Source: Firmicutes bacterium UBA4795 (GTDB lineage Bacteria > Bacillota > Desulfotomaculia > Desulfotomaculales > Nap2-2B). From it: 47,997 nt of DNA. The notes below the pieces were generated by a model. The model saw only the letters and a list, made by a program, of their open reading frames with translations, was not told where the DNA came from and made no database searches. Below are positions 39,054 through 47,723 of the stretch, one piece after another (the stretch's first letter is position 1; every line of letters begins with the position of its first letter). A program made the translations under genes and the position numbers. The stretch is taken from NCBI GenBank assembly GCA_002402825.1, contig DHGP01000042.1:1-47997 (forward strand). The letters run 5' to 3'.

Positions 39054-39848
39054 TTAAAGTTTTATTTGGTGGCTTAATTTTTCTATTTCCTCTAATAAAC
39101 GGTCATTTAAAACCCGAATGTAAGTACCCTTCATACCTAAAGATTTAGACTCAATCACCCCGGCGCTTTCAAACTTACGCAAGGCGTTTACAATTACCGA
39201 ACGGGTAATGCCCACCTCATCAGCTATTTTACTGGCTATCAGGAGGCCCTCTTCACCATCTAACTGAGCAAAAATATGTTTTATGGCGTCTAGCTCAGAG
39301 TATGATAAAGTGCTTAAAGCAACTTGTACGGTAGCCCGCTTGCGGGCTTCTTCCTCCATCCGTCCGGCCCGGGCTCTTAAGATTTCCATCCCTACCACTG
39401 TAGCCCCGTACTCAGCCAAAACCAAATCTTCACATGTAAATTTTTCCTCCAGTTTGGTTAGAACCAGGGTGCCTAAACGTGACCCTGCCCCGATAATGGG
39501 AACGTAGGTATTTAATTTGTTCGTAAATTTACAGTTTACTTCAGGTTTAAACATACAATACTCTACTTTTTCCCCAACATTTGCCTGGGTTTCGTTAATC
39601 TTTAACAGCTTTTCATTATATTCTTCGGGAAAGCTGCCCTTAAATTCTATAAAGCTCTTTGTTACTTCACAAGTAAATGCTTTGCCGTAGTTATACCCCA
39701 AAAGCTTACCCCGGCGGTCAAGAATATAAACATTGCACGCTATGACTTCACTAAAAAGAAGGGCTACCTCTTTAAAATCAACGGGATACCCGGCTGACTT
39801 TTGGAGCAGCTTATTCAAAGTACGTGTTTTATCCAATAAGGTTAACAT
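39054..39848 (-). CDS. codY: GTP/branched-chain amino acid-sensing repressor CodY, 264 aa
   Basis: Global nutritional regulator in low-GC Firmicutes. The N-terminal GAF domain (about 1-155) has LFSEVIACNVYILDRRGKLLG; the C-terminal winged helix shows ASKIADEVGITRSVIVNALR and ESAGVIESKSLGMKGTYI, almost invariant in CodY. A frame starts at ATG 39854, but AAGGAGA ends only two bases before it; ATG 39848 has a proper spacing of eight and gives the usual start MLTLLDKTRTLN. Last gene of the hslV-hslU-codY unit; 23 bases after hslU. Confidence 0.95.
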   Translation of the reverse strand: MLTLLDKTRTLNKLLQKSAGYPVDFKEVALLFSEVIACNVYILDRRGKLLGYNYGKAFTCEVTKSFIEFKGSFPEEYNEKLLKINETQANVGEKVEYCMFKPEVNCKFTNKLNTYVPIIGAGSRLGTLVLTKLEEKFTCEDLVLAEYGATVVGMEILRARAGRMEEEARKRATVQVALSTLSYSELDAIKHIFAQLDGEEGLLIASKIADEVGITRSVIVNALRKFESAGVIESKSLGMKGTYIRVLNDRLLEEIEKLSHQIKL

Positions 39849-39871
39849 TTTCATTCTCCTTTTTAACTAAA

Positions 39872-41272
39872 CTAAAGAATATAACGACTTACATCTTCAT
39901 CTTTGACAATGGTGCTTAATTTTTGCTTGACGTAATATTCGTCAATAATAAAAGTTTGTCCTTTTAAGTTTGGCGCATTAAAAGACAAATCTTCCAAAAG
40001 TTTTTCGGTAATGGTGTATAAACGCCGGGCCCCTATATTTTCTGTACGCGTGTTTACATTATACGCAATTTTTGCAATTTCTGCAAGTGAATTTTTTGAA
40101 AATTCTATTTTCACCTCCTCAGTAGCCAATAAAGCGGTGTATTGTTTAATTAAGGCATTTTGTGGTTCCGTTAATATCTGCAAAAAATCTGCTTCGGTGA
40201 GATTTTTTAAGGTTACCCGGATAGGGAAGCGCCCTTGCAATTCTGGAATAAGGTCAGAAGGTTTTACCGTACTAAAGGCACCCGCGGCAATAAAAAGAAT
40301 ATAATCAGTTTTAACCGGTCCGTACTTGGTTATTACTGTTGAACCCTCTACAATGGGAAGAATATCCCGTTGTACACCGCCTCTGGAAACATCAGGACCG
40401 CCGGTGGTGTTAAGACCGGCTATTTTATCAATCTCGTCTAAAAAAACAATCCCGTGCTCTTCGGCCCGCTGGATGGCCTGGGAAGTAACTTCATCCATAT
40501 CAATTAATTTTTGAGCTTCCTGCTGGGTAAGAATTTTACGGGCCTCAGCTACCGTTACTTTACGTTTCCGCTTTTTTTTCGGGAAAAGATTCCCCAGCAT
40601 ATCCTGCATATTAATACCTAATTCTTCCATACCAGTACCGGTAAAAATCTCTAACATAGGCGGTACAATATCTTCAACTTCTATTTCCACATATTCTTGC
40701 TCCAATTCTCCCTGCCTTAACTTTTCCCGCAGGCTTTCCCGCTCCTGGTAAAGAAACTGGTCCCTTTTTTCTGATAGCTGGTCTTTCGGTCTCATTTGCT
40801 TTGTACCTCCCCCAAAAATCATTTCTAAAGGATTGGGCACGGAAACTTCAGCCGATGGTGAAGGCACTAAAAGTTCAACCAGACGTTCCTGAGCTAATTC
40901 CCTCGCTTTATCTTGCACCAAAGACATTTTTTCCTGTTTGGTTATCCGGACAGAGGTTTCTACCAAATCACGAACCATGCTTTCTACATCTCGGCCTACA
41001 TAACCTACTTCCGTAAATTTAGTTGCCTCTACCTTTATAAAAGGAGCTTTTACCAAGCGGGCCAGACGCCGGGCAATTTCTGTTTTTCCCACCCCTGTTG
41101 GGCCAATCATAAGAATGTTTTTTGGCACCACCTCTTCCTGGAGTTCTAGCGGGAGCTTGCTACGCCGGTAGCGGTTGCGTAAGGCAATAGCCACGGCTTT
41201 TTTTGCCTCCTGCTGACCAATAATGTATTTATCCAGTTCATTAACGATTTGCTGTGGGGTTAGTTCCTCCAC
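39872..41272 (-). CDS. hslU: ATP-dependent protease ATPase subunit HslU/ClpY, 466 aa
   Basis: AAA+ unfoldase feeding the HslV peptidase. It contains DKYIIGQQEAKKAVAIALRN, Walker A GPTGVGKTEIARR, the pore-loop GYVGRDVESMVRDL, the I-domain (about 110-245), Walker B GIVFLDEIDKIA and the sensor QGRFPIRVTL. The C-terminal tail ends SRYIL, the peptide that activates HslV by inserting between its subunits. It begins at GTG 41272, one base after the hslV stop, with GGAGGAAAATGAA as ribosome site inside hslV. Confidence 0.97.
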   Translation of the reverse strand: MEELTPQQIVNELDKYIIGQQEAKKAVAIALRNRYRRSKLPLELQEEVVPKNILMIGPTGVGKTEIARRLARLVKAPFIKVEATKFTEVGYVGRDVESMVRDLVETSVRITKQEKMSLVQDKARELAQERLVELLVPSPSAEVSVPNPLEMIFGGGTKQMRPKDQLSEKRDQFLYQERESLREKLRQGELEQEYVEIEVEDIVPPMLEIFTGTGMEELGINMQDMLGNLFPKKKRKRKVTVAEARKILTQQEAQKLIDMDEVTSQAIQRAEEHGIVFLDEIDKIAGLNTTGGPDVSRGGVQRDILPIVEGSTVITKYGPVKTDYILFIAAGAFSTVKPSDLIPELQGRFPIRVTLKNLTEADFLQILTEPQNALIKQYTALLATEEVKIEFSKNSLAEIAKIAYNVNTRTENIGARRLYTITEKLLEDLSFNAPNLKGQTFIIDEYYVKQKLSTIVKDEDVSRYIL

Positions 41273-41273
41273 T

Positions 41274-41813
41274 TCATTTTCCTCCCAGTTCTTCCACGGT
41301 TATCTCTGTATTAGTATAAACGCAAATACCAGCCGCAATGGACAGGGCCTCATAAGCAACCTGGCTAGCAGTTAAATCAGTATATTTGACTAAAGCACGC
41401 GCCGCAGCCAACGCGTAAGGTCCACCAGAGCCTATGGCTACTACTCCATCATCAGGATCAATTACTTCTCCATTACCAGATATTACTAATAGGCTTTCCT
41501 GATTGGCTACAATAAGCAATGCTTCCAAACGACGTAAAAAACGGTCTGTTCGCCATTCTTTGGCTAACTCAACGGCCGCCCTGGCTAAATTCCCGTTGAA
41601 TGACTCCAGTTTACTTTCAAACTTTTCAAATAAAGTAAAAGCATCAGCGACGGCCCCCGCAAAACCAGCCAGTACTTGACCATTATATAAACGGCGGATC
41701 TTTCGCGCGCGGTGTTTTAAAATTGTATTTTGAGCAAAGGTTACCTGACCATCCCCGGCCAAGGCTACCTGATTATTCTTTTTTATGGCTACAACAGTAG
41801 TGCCATGAAACAA
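41274..41813 (-). CDS. hslV: ATP-dependent protease peptidase subunit HslV/ClpQ, 179 aa
   Basis: Proteasome-like dodecameric peptidase. The catalytic N-terminal residue after processing is the first Thr of HGTTVVAIKKNNQVALAGDG; other conserved parts are LAGFAGAVADAFTLFE and AIGSGGPYALAAARAL. A frame starts at GTG 41822, but GAAGGG is only about two bases before it; TTG 41813 has spacing near 11 and gives the common short start before HGTT. The gene is followed by hslU after one base. Upstream it faces the cysteine-rich gene on the plus strand, not xerC as in most relatives. Confidence 0.95.
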   Translation of the reverse strand: MFHGTTVVAIKKNNQVALAGDGQVTFAQNTILKHRARKIRRLYNGQVLAGFAGAVADAFTLFEKFESKLESFNGNLARAAVELAKEWRTDRFLRRLEALLIVANQESLLVISGNGEVIDPDDGVVAIGSGGPYALAAARALVKYTDLTASQVAYEALSIAAGICVYTNTEITVEELGGK

Positions 41814-41833
41814 AAAACCCACTACCCTTCTTA

Positions 41834-41859
41834 CTTTTTATAAAAAAATTTATAAAAAG
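41834..41859. other. A/T hairpin in the hslV upstream region
   Basis: CTTTTTATAAA (41834-41844) and its exact inverse TTTATAAAAAG (41849-41859) around AAAA. It lies about 20 bases from the hslV start, inside the probable 5' untranslated region. Confidence 0.5.
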
Positions 41860-41979
41860 CTTTTTTTCGCGCCCAAACCTTCTACGCATAAATTTATCAC
41901 AACCAAGACTAATATGGCAAGTTTAAAACCCTTTATTTTTTTAAATTTTCTTTTAATTATCTAGGTTTGCTGGGAGGGG

Positions 41980-42927
41980 GTGTATATTTTTGAAGAAGGG
42001 TTTTACCATTATGTAAAGCTTTACATAATGGTAAAGTTTATGATCAATGTGCCGCCGAGGAACTCCTTGGAGGTAGTACACCTGCTCCAGTTCCTATACC
42101 GCCGGGGTTCTGCTTGCACCTGTAGTGTAGTACCAGGCAGTGCCGTTTGTTTCTTTGCCGGATTTGGTGATTTTAATCCGCCTTACTACCGGCCCGTTAA
42201 AGTAGTTAACCGGGTAGGTATCACCGGAGAAATAAGAGATGTAAACGGAAATTTAGTTACTACTTATACTACCACCCTCCAGGCTTTAACCCAGGCCTTT
42301 ATGTGGGCCCCTCCCGGAACATTGGTCCAATGCCAAATTCTTGACGTTGGCGACTGCGAGTGCGGTGTAGTTACCGACCCTGTTACTGGTGAGCAACTTA
42401 TTTGGAGCCAGGTAAAGGTCTGCAAAGAAATTCAGGTTAAAGCCCTGGTTAAACTTCTTGTGCCAAGCTATGGTTTTTGCGAACTGGATCCTTGCAGTCC
42501 ACCGCCCCAGCCGTTTGTCTGCCCACCTGATGAGCCTCTTTACCCACCCCAAAGGTGCCAGAGTTCGCCTGTCATTACCCTTCTGGAGCCAGGGTTAGTT
42601 TGTAGTATACCAGATGTGGATGTCACTCTTACCCGGAAAGTAGACAATACCACCGTAAGTATAACCAAGAAAACCAATGCTACTGGTGCGGCTACCTTTG
42701 CTGAAGTTGGCGGCTTTGCTGGTGGTTTAGACGTAATAAGTTTTACGGATCCAACTACCACAAAAACTATTAACTTCCCCGTACCACTTGAATTCACTGA
42801 TACAGGGGGAACTGTTCACGACAGCACCACCGTCTGCACCATTACCTTCCAGCGTACGGCAGTTGGCGCAACTACCTTCAATGCTTTCATTGACACTATC
42901 CAGTCAGCCACACCGGTTGATCCTTAA
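41980..42927 (+). CDS. Cysteine-rich protein of unknown function, up to 315 aa
   Basis: I do not recognise a family with certainty. Visible: SACTCSVVPGSAVCFFAG near the N-terminus, GDCECGVVTDP, a stretch VCKEIQVKALVKLLVPSYGF that resembles DUF3794-type spore surface proteins, a proline/cysteine-rich linker (about 165-200), and a C-terminal threonine-rich beta domain (VDVTLTRKVDNTTVSITKKT) like a carboxypeptidase-regulatory or Ig-like fold. No signal peptide. A spore coat or exosporium role is a guess. The start is unclear: GTG 41980 abuts GGGAGGGGG, and ATG 42028 or 42040 begins MVKFMINVPPR after a perfect 34-bp palindrome. It interrupts the xerC-hslV order in reverse orientation. Confidence 0.7.
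   Translation: MYIFEEGFYHYVKLYIMVKFMINVPPRNSLEVVHLLQFLYRRGSACTCSVVPGSAVCFFAGFGDFNPPYYRPVKVVNRVGITGEIRDVNGNLVTTYTTTLQALTQAFMWAPPGTLVQCQILDVGDCECGVVTDPVTGEQLIWSQVKVCKEIQVKALVKLLVPSYGFCELDPCSPPPQPFVCPPDEPLYPPQRCQSSPVITLLEPGLVCSIPDVDVTLTRKVDNTTVSITKKTNATGAATFAEVGGFAGGLDVISFTDPTTTKTINFPVPLEFTDTGGTVHDSTTVCTITFQRTAVGATTFNAFIDTIQSATPVDP
42002..42035. repeat. Perfect 34-bp palindrome at the start of the cysteine-rich gene
   Basis: The left half TTTACCATTATGTAAAG is exactly inverted in the right half, centred on AAGCTT. Each 16-base half also has the dyad TTTAC-N6-GTAAA, so it can be read as two adjacent operator-like sites separated by GC. As RNA it would form a 17-pair hairpin covering the possible start codons. 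Confidence 0.85.
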
Positions 42928-42951
42928 AAATTATAAAAAGGGTCTTATTTA

Positions 42952-42990
42952 AAGCGGTAGAATATCCTGCCGCTTAATTTTTATATTTTT
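42952..42990 (+). terminator. Intrinsic terminator after the cysteine-rich gene
   Basis: AAGCGGTAG (42952-42960) pairs with CTGCCGCTT (42967-42975) around AATATC, followed by AATTTTTATATTTTT. It ends at the convergent xerC stop codon, so xerC reads into it from the other side with a weaker T-run. Confidence 0.75.
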
Positions 42991-43906
42991 AAGCCCGCGG
43001 GTGGTTTTGCTGGTAAACCTGCTTTAACTTTTCCTTGGTTACGTGAGTGTATATTTGGGTGGTGGCCAGCCTCACGTGCCCTAGTAACTCCTGGACCGAC
43101 CTTAAATCCGCGCCGTTGTCCAGCATATGGGTGGCAAAAGAATGCCGCAGCACATGCGGACTTATACGGTAGGTCAGGTTGGATTGACGAATTAATTTAT
43201 CTAAAATTTTGCGCACCCCCCTCACGGAAAGACGGTCCCCCCGGTAATTTAAAAAAACAGCTTCCTCCGGTTTAACCGGATTAACTAAATCCTGCCGGCC
43301 ACCAAATAAGTACTGTCTTAAAGCCTCAACGGCATACTTACCTATAGGAACCAAACGCTCACGGGCCCCTTTGCCCGTGACCTTAAGGTAACCTGCAGCC
43401 AGGTCAACGTTAGCCAGGTTAAGATTAACCAGTTCACTAACCCTACTGCCGCTGGCATAAAGACACTCCAGTATCGCCAGGTTGCGCTGGCTTAAAGGGT
43501 CGGCGCCCCTCGCCACCTCCATTAACAAACAACACTGGTCAGGAAAAAGAAAACGGGGTAATTTGGCTCGATGTTTAGGAGAAGTTATTTTTAGTAAGGG
43601 GTTTTTGTTAACCTTGCCTTCGCGGTTTAAAAAGCGGTAAAATGAACGCCAGGCAGCTAACTTACGCGCTAAAGTAGTTCCAGCTAAACCTTTCGCTTTT
43701 AAATTGGCCAGGTACGCCCGAAACAAGGGGTAATTCAGGTCGGCAGGTGTGATTTGAAAGTCCTCTTTTTTTAAGATTCCTTTAAAATAATCTAAGCCTT
43801 GAAATAAATCAAGCTGGTAATTTTTTAGGGTATGGGGAGAAGCATTTTTCCCTACCTGTAAATAAACTAAAAAGTCATCAATATAGCCGTACAACTTTAC
43901 CATCAC
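42989..43906 (-). CDS. xerC: Tyrosine recombinase XerC, 305 aa
   Basis: Resolves chromosome dimers with a XerD partner. The N-terminal SAM-like core-binding domain covers about 1-100; the catalytic domain has SGSRVSELVNL (Arg I), VTGKGARERLVP (Lys), SPHVLRHSFATHML (H-x-x-R), LLGHVRLATT (His) and the nucleophile in IYTHVTKEKL. Length is normal. GTG 43906 or ATG 43903 is the start, behind AAAGG. It lies after topA (26-base gap). The trmFO gene often found between topA and xerC in Firmicutes is absent. Confidence 0.93.
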   Translation of the reverse strand: MMVKLYGYIDDFLVYLQVGKNASPHTLKNYQLDLFQGLDYFKGILKKEDFQITPADLNYPLFRAYLANLKAKGLAGTTLARKLAAWRSFYRFLNREGKVNKNPLLKITSPKHRAKLPRFLFPDQCCLLMEVARGADPLSQRNLAILECLYASGSRVSELVNLNLANVDLAAGYLKVTGKGARERLVPIGKYAVEALRQYLFGGRQDLVNPVKPEEAVFLNYRGDRLSVRGVRKILDKLIRQSNLTYRISPHVLRHSFATHMLDNGADLRSVQELLGHVRLATTQIYTHVTKEKLKQVYQQNHPRA

Positions 43907-43932
43907 CTTTTAGTAGAATGAGCCTTCCTTTT

Positions 43933-46041
43933 TTAATTTTTTGCTTTTGCTTCCTTGCTTTTCACTATCTCCTTCTTACATTCCTGGTTAATGCACTTTA
44001 AGGTTTCTTTTTGACCGCGCGTGCTTTTAACTACCATTAAGCTGTCGCACACCGGGCATTTTTCCTGGCTGGGGGGTTCCCAGGTAACAAAATTACATTT
44101 TGGATAATTCTTACATCCATAAAAAGAACGGCCTTTTTTTGTCCGGCGCAGGACTATTTCCCCCCCGCACTGGGGACAAAAAGCACCGGTTGTTTTTAAA
44201 AAAGGTTTTACATTACGGCAATCCGGAAATCCTGGACAGGCTAAAAATTTCCCGTACCGTCCGGTTTTAATGACCATGTTCCGGCCGCAGATATCACAAG
44301 CTTCTTTAGATATTTCCTCTTTTATCTCCGGGCGATTAATTCCGGCTTCGGCCCGTAAGATTGTTTGCTGAAAAGGTTGGTAAAACTCCTTTAAAATGTT
44401 TACCCATTGGGTTTGCCCTTCTTCCACCCGGTCTAACTTTTCTTCCATTTCCGCGGTAAACTTAACGTCAACGATATTTGGAAAAAACTTTTTTAGTAAA
44501 TCGGTAACTATGATTCCTAATTCGGTAGGAATAAACTGTTTACTTTTGCGGGTAACATAACCGCGTTTTTGAATGGTGTCAATAATAGGCACGTAGGTAC
44601 TAGGCCGCCCAATGCCTTTTTCCTCCAGGGTTTTAACCAGGGTTGCTTCGGTATAACGCGGGGGCGGTTGGGTAAAATGCTGCTTGGGGATTAATTCTCT
44701 AAGCTTAAGCATTTCTCCTTCTTTTAAATCAGGCAGTTTTTTTGCTTCTGACTCGAGGTCCGGCTCATTGTCTGGTAATTCTACGTATATCTTCATAAAA
44801 CCATCAAACTTAACGTTTGACCCTACCGCTCGAAAAACGCACCGTTCAGCGGAAATATCCACGGTGATTGTTTCAATAGTAGCCGGGCTCATTTGACTGG
44901 CCATAAAACGTGACCAAATTAAATCATAAAGTTTAGACTGATCACTGGTCAGGTAAGTTTTTATAGCCTGTGGCTCACGCCACACGCTGGTAGGACGAAT
45001 GGCTTCATGAGCATCTTGAATACGGCCCTTAGGTTTTATTTTACGTGGTTTTAAGGGAATATAATCTGTCCCAAAATGGCGCTTTATATATAACCTGGCC
45101 TCTTCCTGAATTGATTCAGCTACCCGCATGGAATCAGTTCGAATGTAAGTTATTAAACCGGTTGTTCCTTCCGGGCCTAAATTCAAACCTTCGTACAGCT
45201 GCTGGGCAAGCAGCATTGTTTTTTGCGGGGCAAAATTAAGCTTACGGGAAGCTTCCTGCTGCAAGCTGCTGGTGGTAAAAGGAGTTACCGGCTGGCGCGA
45301 CTTTTCAGTGCGCTCTTTTTTTACCACCTGATACTGACCTGGCGCTAACTCCTTCATTATATTTTCCACCTCATCCTGGTGGCTAAGAGCGGCTTTTTTA
45401 TTTCCTATTTTATATAGTCGGGCCAAAAAATAATTTTTTCCATCCTTGCTTAACTTTGCCGTTAAGGACCAGTATTCTTCGGGAATAAAGGCTTTAATCT
45501 CTTCTTCCCGGTCACAAATAAGGCGTAAGGCGGCTGATTGCACCCTTCCGGCACTCAGTCCCTTTTTTATTTTTCGCCATAATAAGGGACTCAAATTGTA
45601 ACCTACCAAACGGTCTAAAATGCGTCTGGCTTGCTGGGCATTAACCCGGTTATAATCAATGTAGCGAGGGTTTTCCAGCGCCTGGATTACGCTTTGTTTG
45701 GTTATTTCGTTAAACTCAACCCGGCACGGTTCATCTGATTTAAGCTCTAGTAAATTTTGTAAGTGCCAGGCAATGGCTTCTCCCTCCCGGTCCGGGTCGG
45801 AGGCAAGAAGAACCCGGTTAGCATTTTTTACGGCTTCCTTTAATTCTTTAATGATTTTACCTTTACCCCGTACCGGAATATATTTGGGTTTAAATTCTTG
45901 CTCTACCTCTACCCCGAGCCGGCTTTTAGGTAAATCACGAAGGTGTCCCATAGAAGCTTTAACCACGTATTTTTTTCCTAAGAAAAGACTCAAGCTTTTA
46001 GCTTTAGTAGGGGATTCCACAATTAATAGCGTACCGGCCAC
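43933..46041 (-). CDS. topA: DNA topoisomerase I, 702 aa
   Basis: Type IA topoisomerase relaxing negative supercoils. Toprim domain: GTLLIVESPTKAKSLSLFLG and LLASDPDREGEAIAWHL (acidic metal triad). Active-site tyrosine in GLITYIRTDSMR. Then three C-terminal zinc ribbons: CDICGRNM...CPGFPDC, CPQCGGEI...CKNYPKC and CPVCDSLM...CINQEC. Length is normal for Firmicutes with three ribbons. GTG 46041 follows GGAGGAAAG. It lies between dprA (79-base gap) and xerC as in related genomes. Confidence 0.97.
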   Translation of the reverse strand: MAGTLLIVESPTKAKSLSLFLGKKYVVKASMGHLRDLPKSRLGVEVEQEFKPKYIPVRGKGKIIKELKEAVKNANRVLLASDPDREGEAIAWHLQNLLELKSDEPCRVEFNEITKQSVIQALENPRYIDYNRVNAQQARRILDRLVGYNLSPLLWRKIKKGLSAGRVQSAALRLICDREEEIKAFIPEEYWSLTAKLSKDGKNYFLARLYKIGNKKAALSHQDEVENIMKELAPGQYQVVKKERTEKSRQPVTPFTTSSLQQEASRKLNFAPQKTMLLAQQLYEGLNLGPEGTTGLITYIRTDSMRVAESIQEEARLYIKRHFGTDYIPLKPRKIKPKGRIQDAHEAIRPTSVWREPQAIKTYLTSDQSKLYDLIWSRFMASQMSPATIETITVDISAERCVFRAVGSNVKFDGFMKIYVELPDNEPDLESEAKKLPDLKEGEMLKLRELIPKQHFTQPPPRYTEATLVKTLEEKGIGRPSTYVPIIDTIQKRGYVTRKSKQFIPTELGIIVTDLLKKFFPNIVDVKFTAEMEEKLDRVEEGQTQWVNILKEFYQPFQQTILRAEAGINRPEIKEEISKEACDICGRNMVIKTGRYGKFLACPGFPDCRNVKPFLKTTGAFCPQCGGEIVLRRTKKGRSFYGCKNYPKCNFVTWEPPSQEKCPVCDSLMVVKSTRGQKETLKCINQECKKEIVKSKEAKAKN

Positions 46042-46120
46042 GTTAGCTTTCCTCCTTAATTACTACGAAATCTTACCAGCTTTGTAATTTAACTTGTCCT
46101 TTTTTATTGTTTATATCCCG

Positions 46121-47215
46121 CTAGCTTCGCCGGGTATAAAACTTACCTGGAAACTGGTTAACCAGTCCCTTTATTTCTAAAAACATTAAAGCAGACAGCA
46201 CTGTCGAGGCTGCTAACCCTGTCCTTTCAATCAAAGCATCAAGGGAAACAAGCTCATACGATAATAGCTGGTAAATTTTCTCTTCTTCCATGGTTAAGGT
46301 TAGGTTAGTCGTTGGCGTAACGTGAGGGTTGAAAAGCGTCCCTAAACCTATTTCCTCTAAAATATCTTTTCCTCCTTCCACCAAACGCGCTCCCTGTTTA
46401 ATTAAATTATTGGTTCCCTGGCTTAAATTACTGGTAATACTACCTGGTACAGCCATTACCTCCCGCCCTTGCTCTAAAGCAAGGTCGGCGGTAATTAATG
46501 CGCCGCTTTTTTCTCCGGCCTCGACGACCACCAGAGCCTTGGCCAGGCCGCTTATAAGCCGGTTGCGGACAGGAAAATGCCAGGCTTCAGGAGGTGAGCC
46601 GCAGGGAAACTCACTGATTACCGCCCCGGCCGAAATAATTTGAGCGTAAAGGCGCTGGTTTTCCCGGGGATAAATTATATCTATCCCGCAGCCAAGAACG
46701 GCAACAGTGCGCCCGCCGGCCTGCAAGGCCCCTTTATGGGCAGCAGTATCAATGCCGCGCGCCATCCCGCTGACCACTGTTATTCCTGCTTGGGCCAGTT
46801 CTTTAGCTAACTTTTCACTTACGGCTAAACCATAAGGAGTAGGTCTACGCGAACCCACAATAGATACAGCCAGGTTGTCTTCGGGCAACAACTTTCCCCG
46901 GACAAATAGACCCGGAGGAGGGTCAAAAATATGGCGTAAAAGCACGGGATAAGCCGGCTCGTGATACAAAAGGTAGGAAATCTGATTTTCTTCCAACCTG
47001 GCCAATTCATTTTCCAGTTTCAACGCGGCCCTTTCTTTAACCAGTTGAATGGCCGTTTCCGGTTTAAGTCCCCCTTGACCTATTAATTCTTTTTCGGAAG
47101 CCAACCAGGCTTTTTGGGGGGAGCCTAATCGTTCTACCAGGCGCCATATTTGTCTAGCCGAACCAGGTAACAGTAATTGCCATCCCAACCAATACAATTT
47201 ATCCTCTGACAGCAT
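46121..47215 (-). CDS. dprA: DNA processing protein DprA, 364 aa
   Basis: Loads RecA on incoming single-stranded DNA in transformation; present also in species not known to be competent. The Rossmann core has VSIVGSRRPTPYGLAVSEKL and SGMARGIDTAAHKGAL, followed by GSPPEAWHFPVRNRLISG. A C-terminal winged helix (about 295-364) contains LDALIERTGLAASTVLSALM. An open frame extends to 47296, but its first 27 residues (MCLCAFVPLCLSS...) are translation of a family 2 repeat; ATG 47215, with AGAGGTG six bases upstream, gives the normal start MLSEDKLYWLG. Confidence 0.95.
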   Translation of the reverse strand: MLSEDKLYWLGWQLLLPGSARQIWRLVERLGSPQKAWLASEKELIGQGGLKPETAIQLVKERAALKLENELARLEENQISYLLYHEPAYPVLLRHIFDPPPGLFVRGKLLPEDNLAVSIVGSRRPTPYGLAVSEKLAKELAQAGITVVSGMARGIDTAAHKGALQAGGRTVAVLGCGIDIIYPRENQRLYAQIISAGAVISEFPCGSPPEAWHFPVRNRLISGLAKALVVVEAGEKSGALITADLALEQGREVMAVPGSITSNLSQGTNNLIKQGARLVEGGKDILEEIGLGTLFNPHVTPTTNLTLTMEEEKIYQLLSYELVSLDALIERTGLAASTVLSALMFLEIKGLVNQFPGKFYTRRS

Positions 47216-47254
47216 TTTCACCTCTGCCTTAATTAGCCTATTTAAAAAAGTATT

Positions 47255-47388
47255 GTAACTACTCAGGCACAAAGGCACAAAAGCACACAGGCACAAAGTT
47301 TTTTTGCCAGACTTGCAGATCTCTATATGTTTTCATTTCCCTTTGCTCCTCTGTGCCTTTGCCCCTCTGTGCCTACCTGAATAGTTAC
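47255..47388. repeat. 134-bp family 2 element with GTAACTAYTCAGG ends
   Basis: Left end GTAACTACTCAGG (47255-47267) then GGCACAAA-type units to 47299; right end CCTGAATAGTTAC (47376-47388) preceded by CTGTGCC units. The centre includes TTTTTTTGCCAGACTTGCAG (47299-47318) and ATCTCT. The ends are inverted at 12 of 13 positions, as in a small transposable element. It lies directly upstream of dprA. Confidence 0.75.
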
Positions 47389-47460
47389 AAAGTATTATTA
47401 ATATCATAGCATAAAAATATAAAAATAGAAGGGGTAACTTAAAATATCCCTAAGATTAGA

Positions 47461-47502
47461 AAGGCACAAAGGGGCAAAGGCACAGAGGCAAAGAGTTTTT
47501 AC
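47461..47502. repeat. Uncapped family 2 cluster
   Basis: AGGCACAAAGGGGCAAAGGC followed by ACAGAGGCAAAGAG and a T-run: four degenerate eight- or nine-base units in the same orientation as the left arm at 47267. Confidence 0.6.
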
Positions 47503-47660
47503 CTTAAGAGTAGTCTCCAATAAGTTTTAATTCTCATTTGATAAATCAGGCCATAAATTTCCTCCTTGGGAAGGGATTTAGACCAACCAACAAATTCCTG
47601 TACAAAACGCATGGTTTTCAACCAGATAATTAGGTCTCTATTCGTTTTCACCCTAATAAC

Positions 47661-47722
47661 TTTTACTACTTTGCTACTTTGCCCTTTTGTGCCTTTACTA
47701 CTTTGCTCCTTTGTGCCTTTGC
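47661..47722. repeat. Degenerate family 2 cluster with ACTACTTTG units
   Basis: Alternating CTACTTTGC, CCTTTTGTGCC, TTTACTACTTTGCTCC and TTTGTGCCTTTGC. It is the complement-side orientation of the units at 47461 and ends two bases before the microprotein stop codon at 47724. Confidence 0.55.
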
Positions 47723-47723
47723 T

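Noticed and set aside
47216..47296. N-terminal extension of dprA (27 codons)
   Set aside because: The codons are translation of GGCACAAA repeats (MCLCAFVPLCL); ATG 47215 matches the family start and has its own ribosome site.
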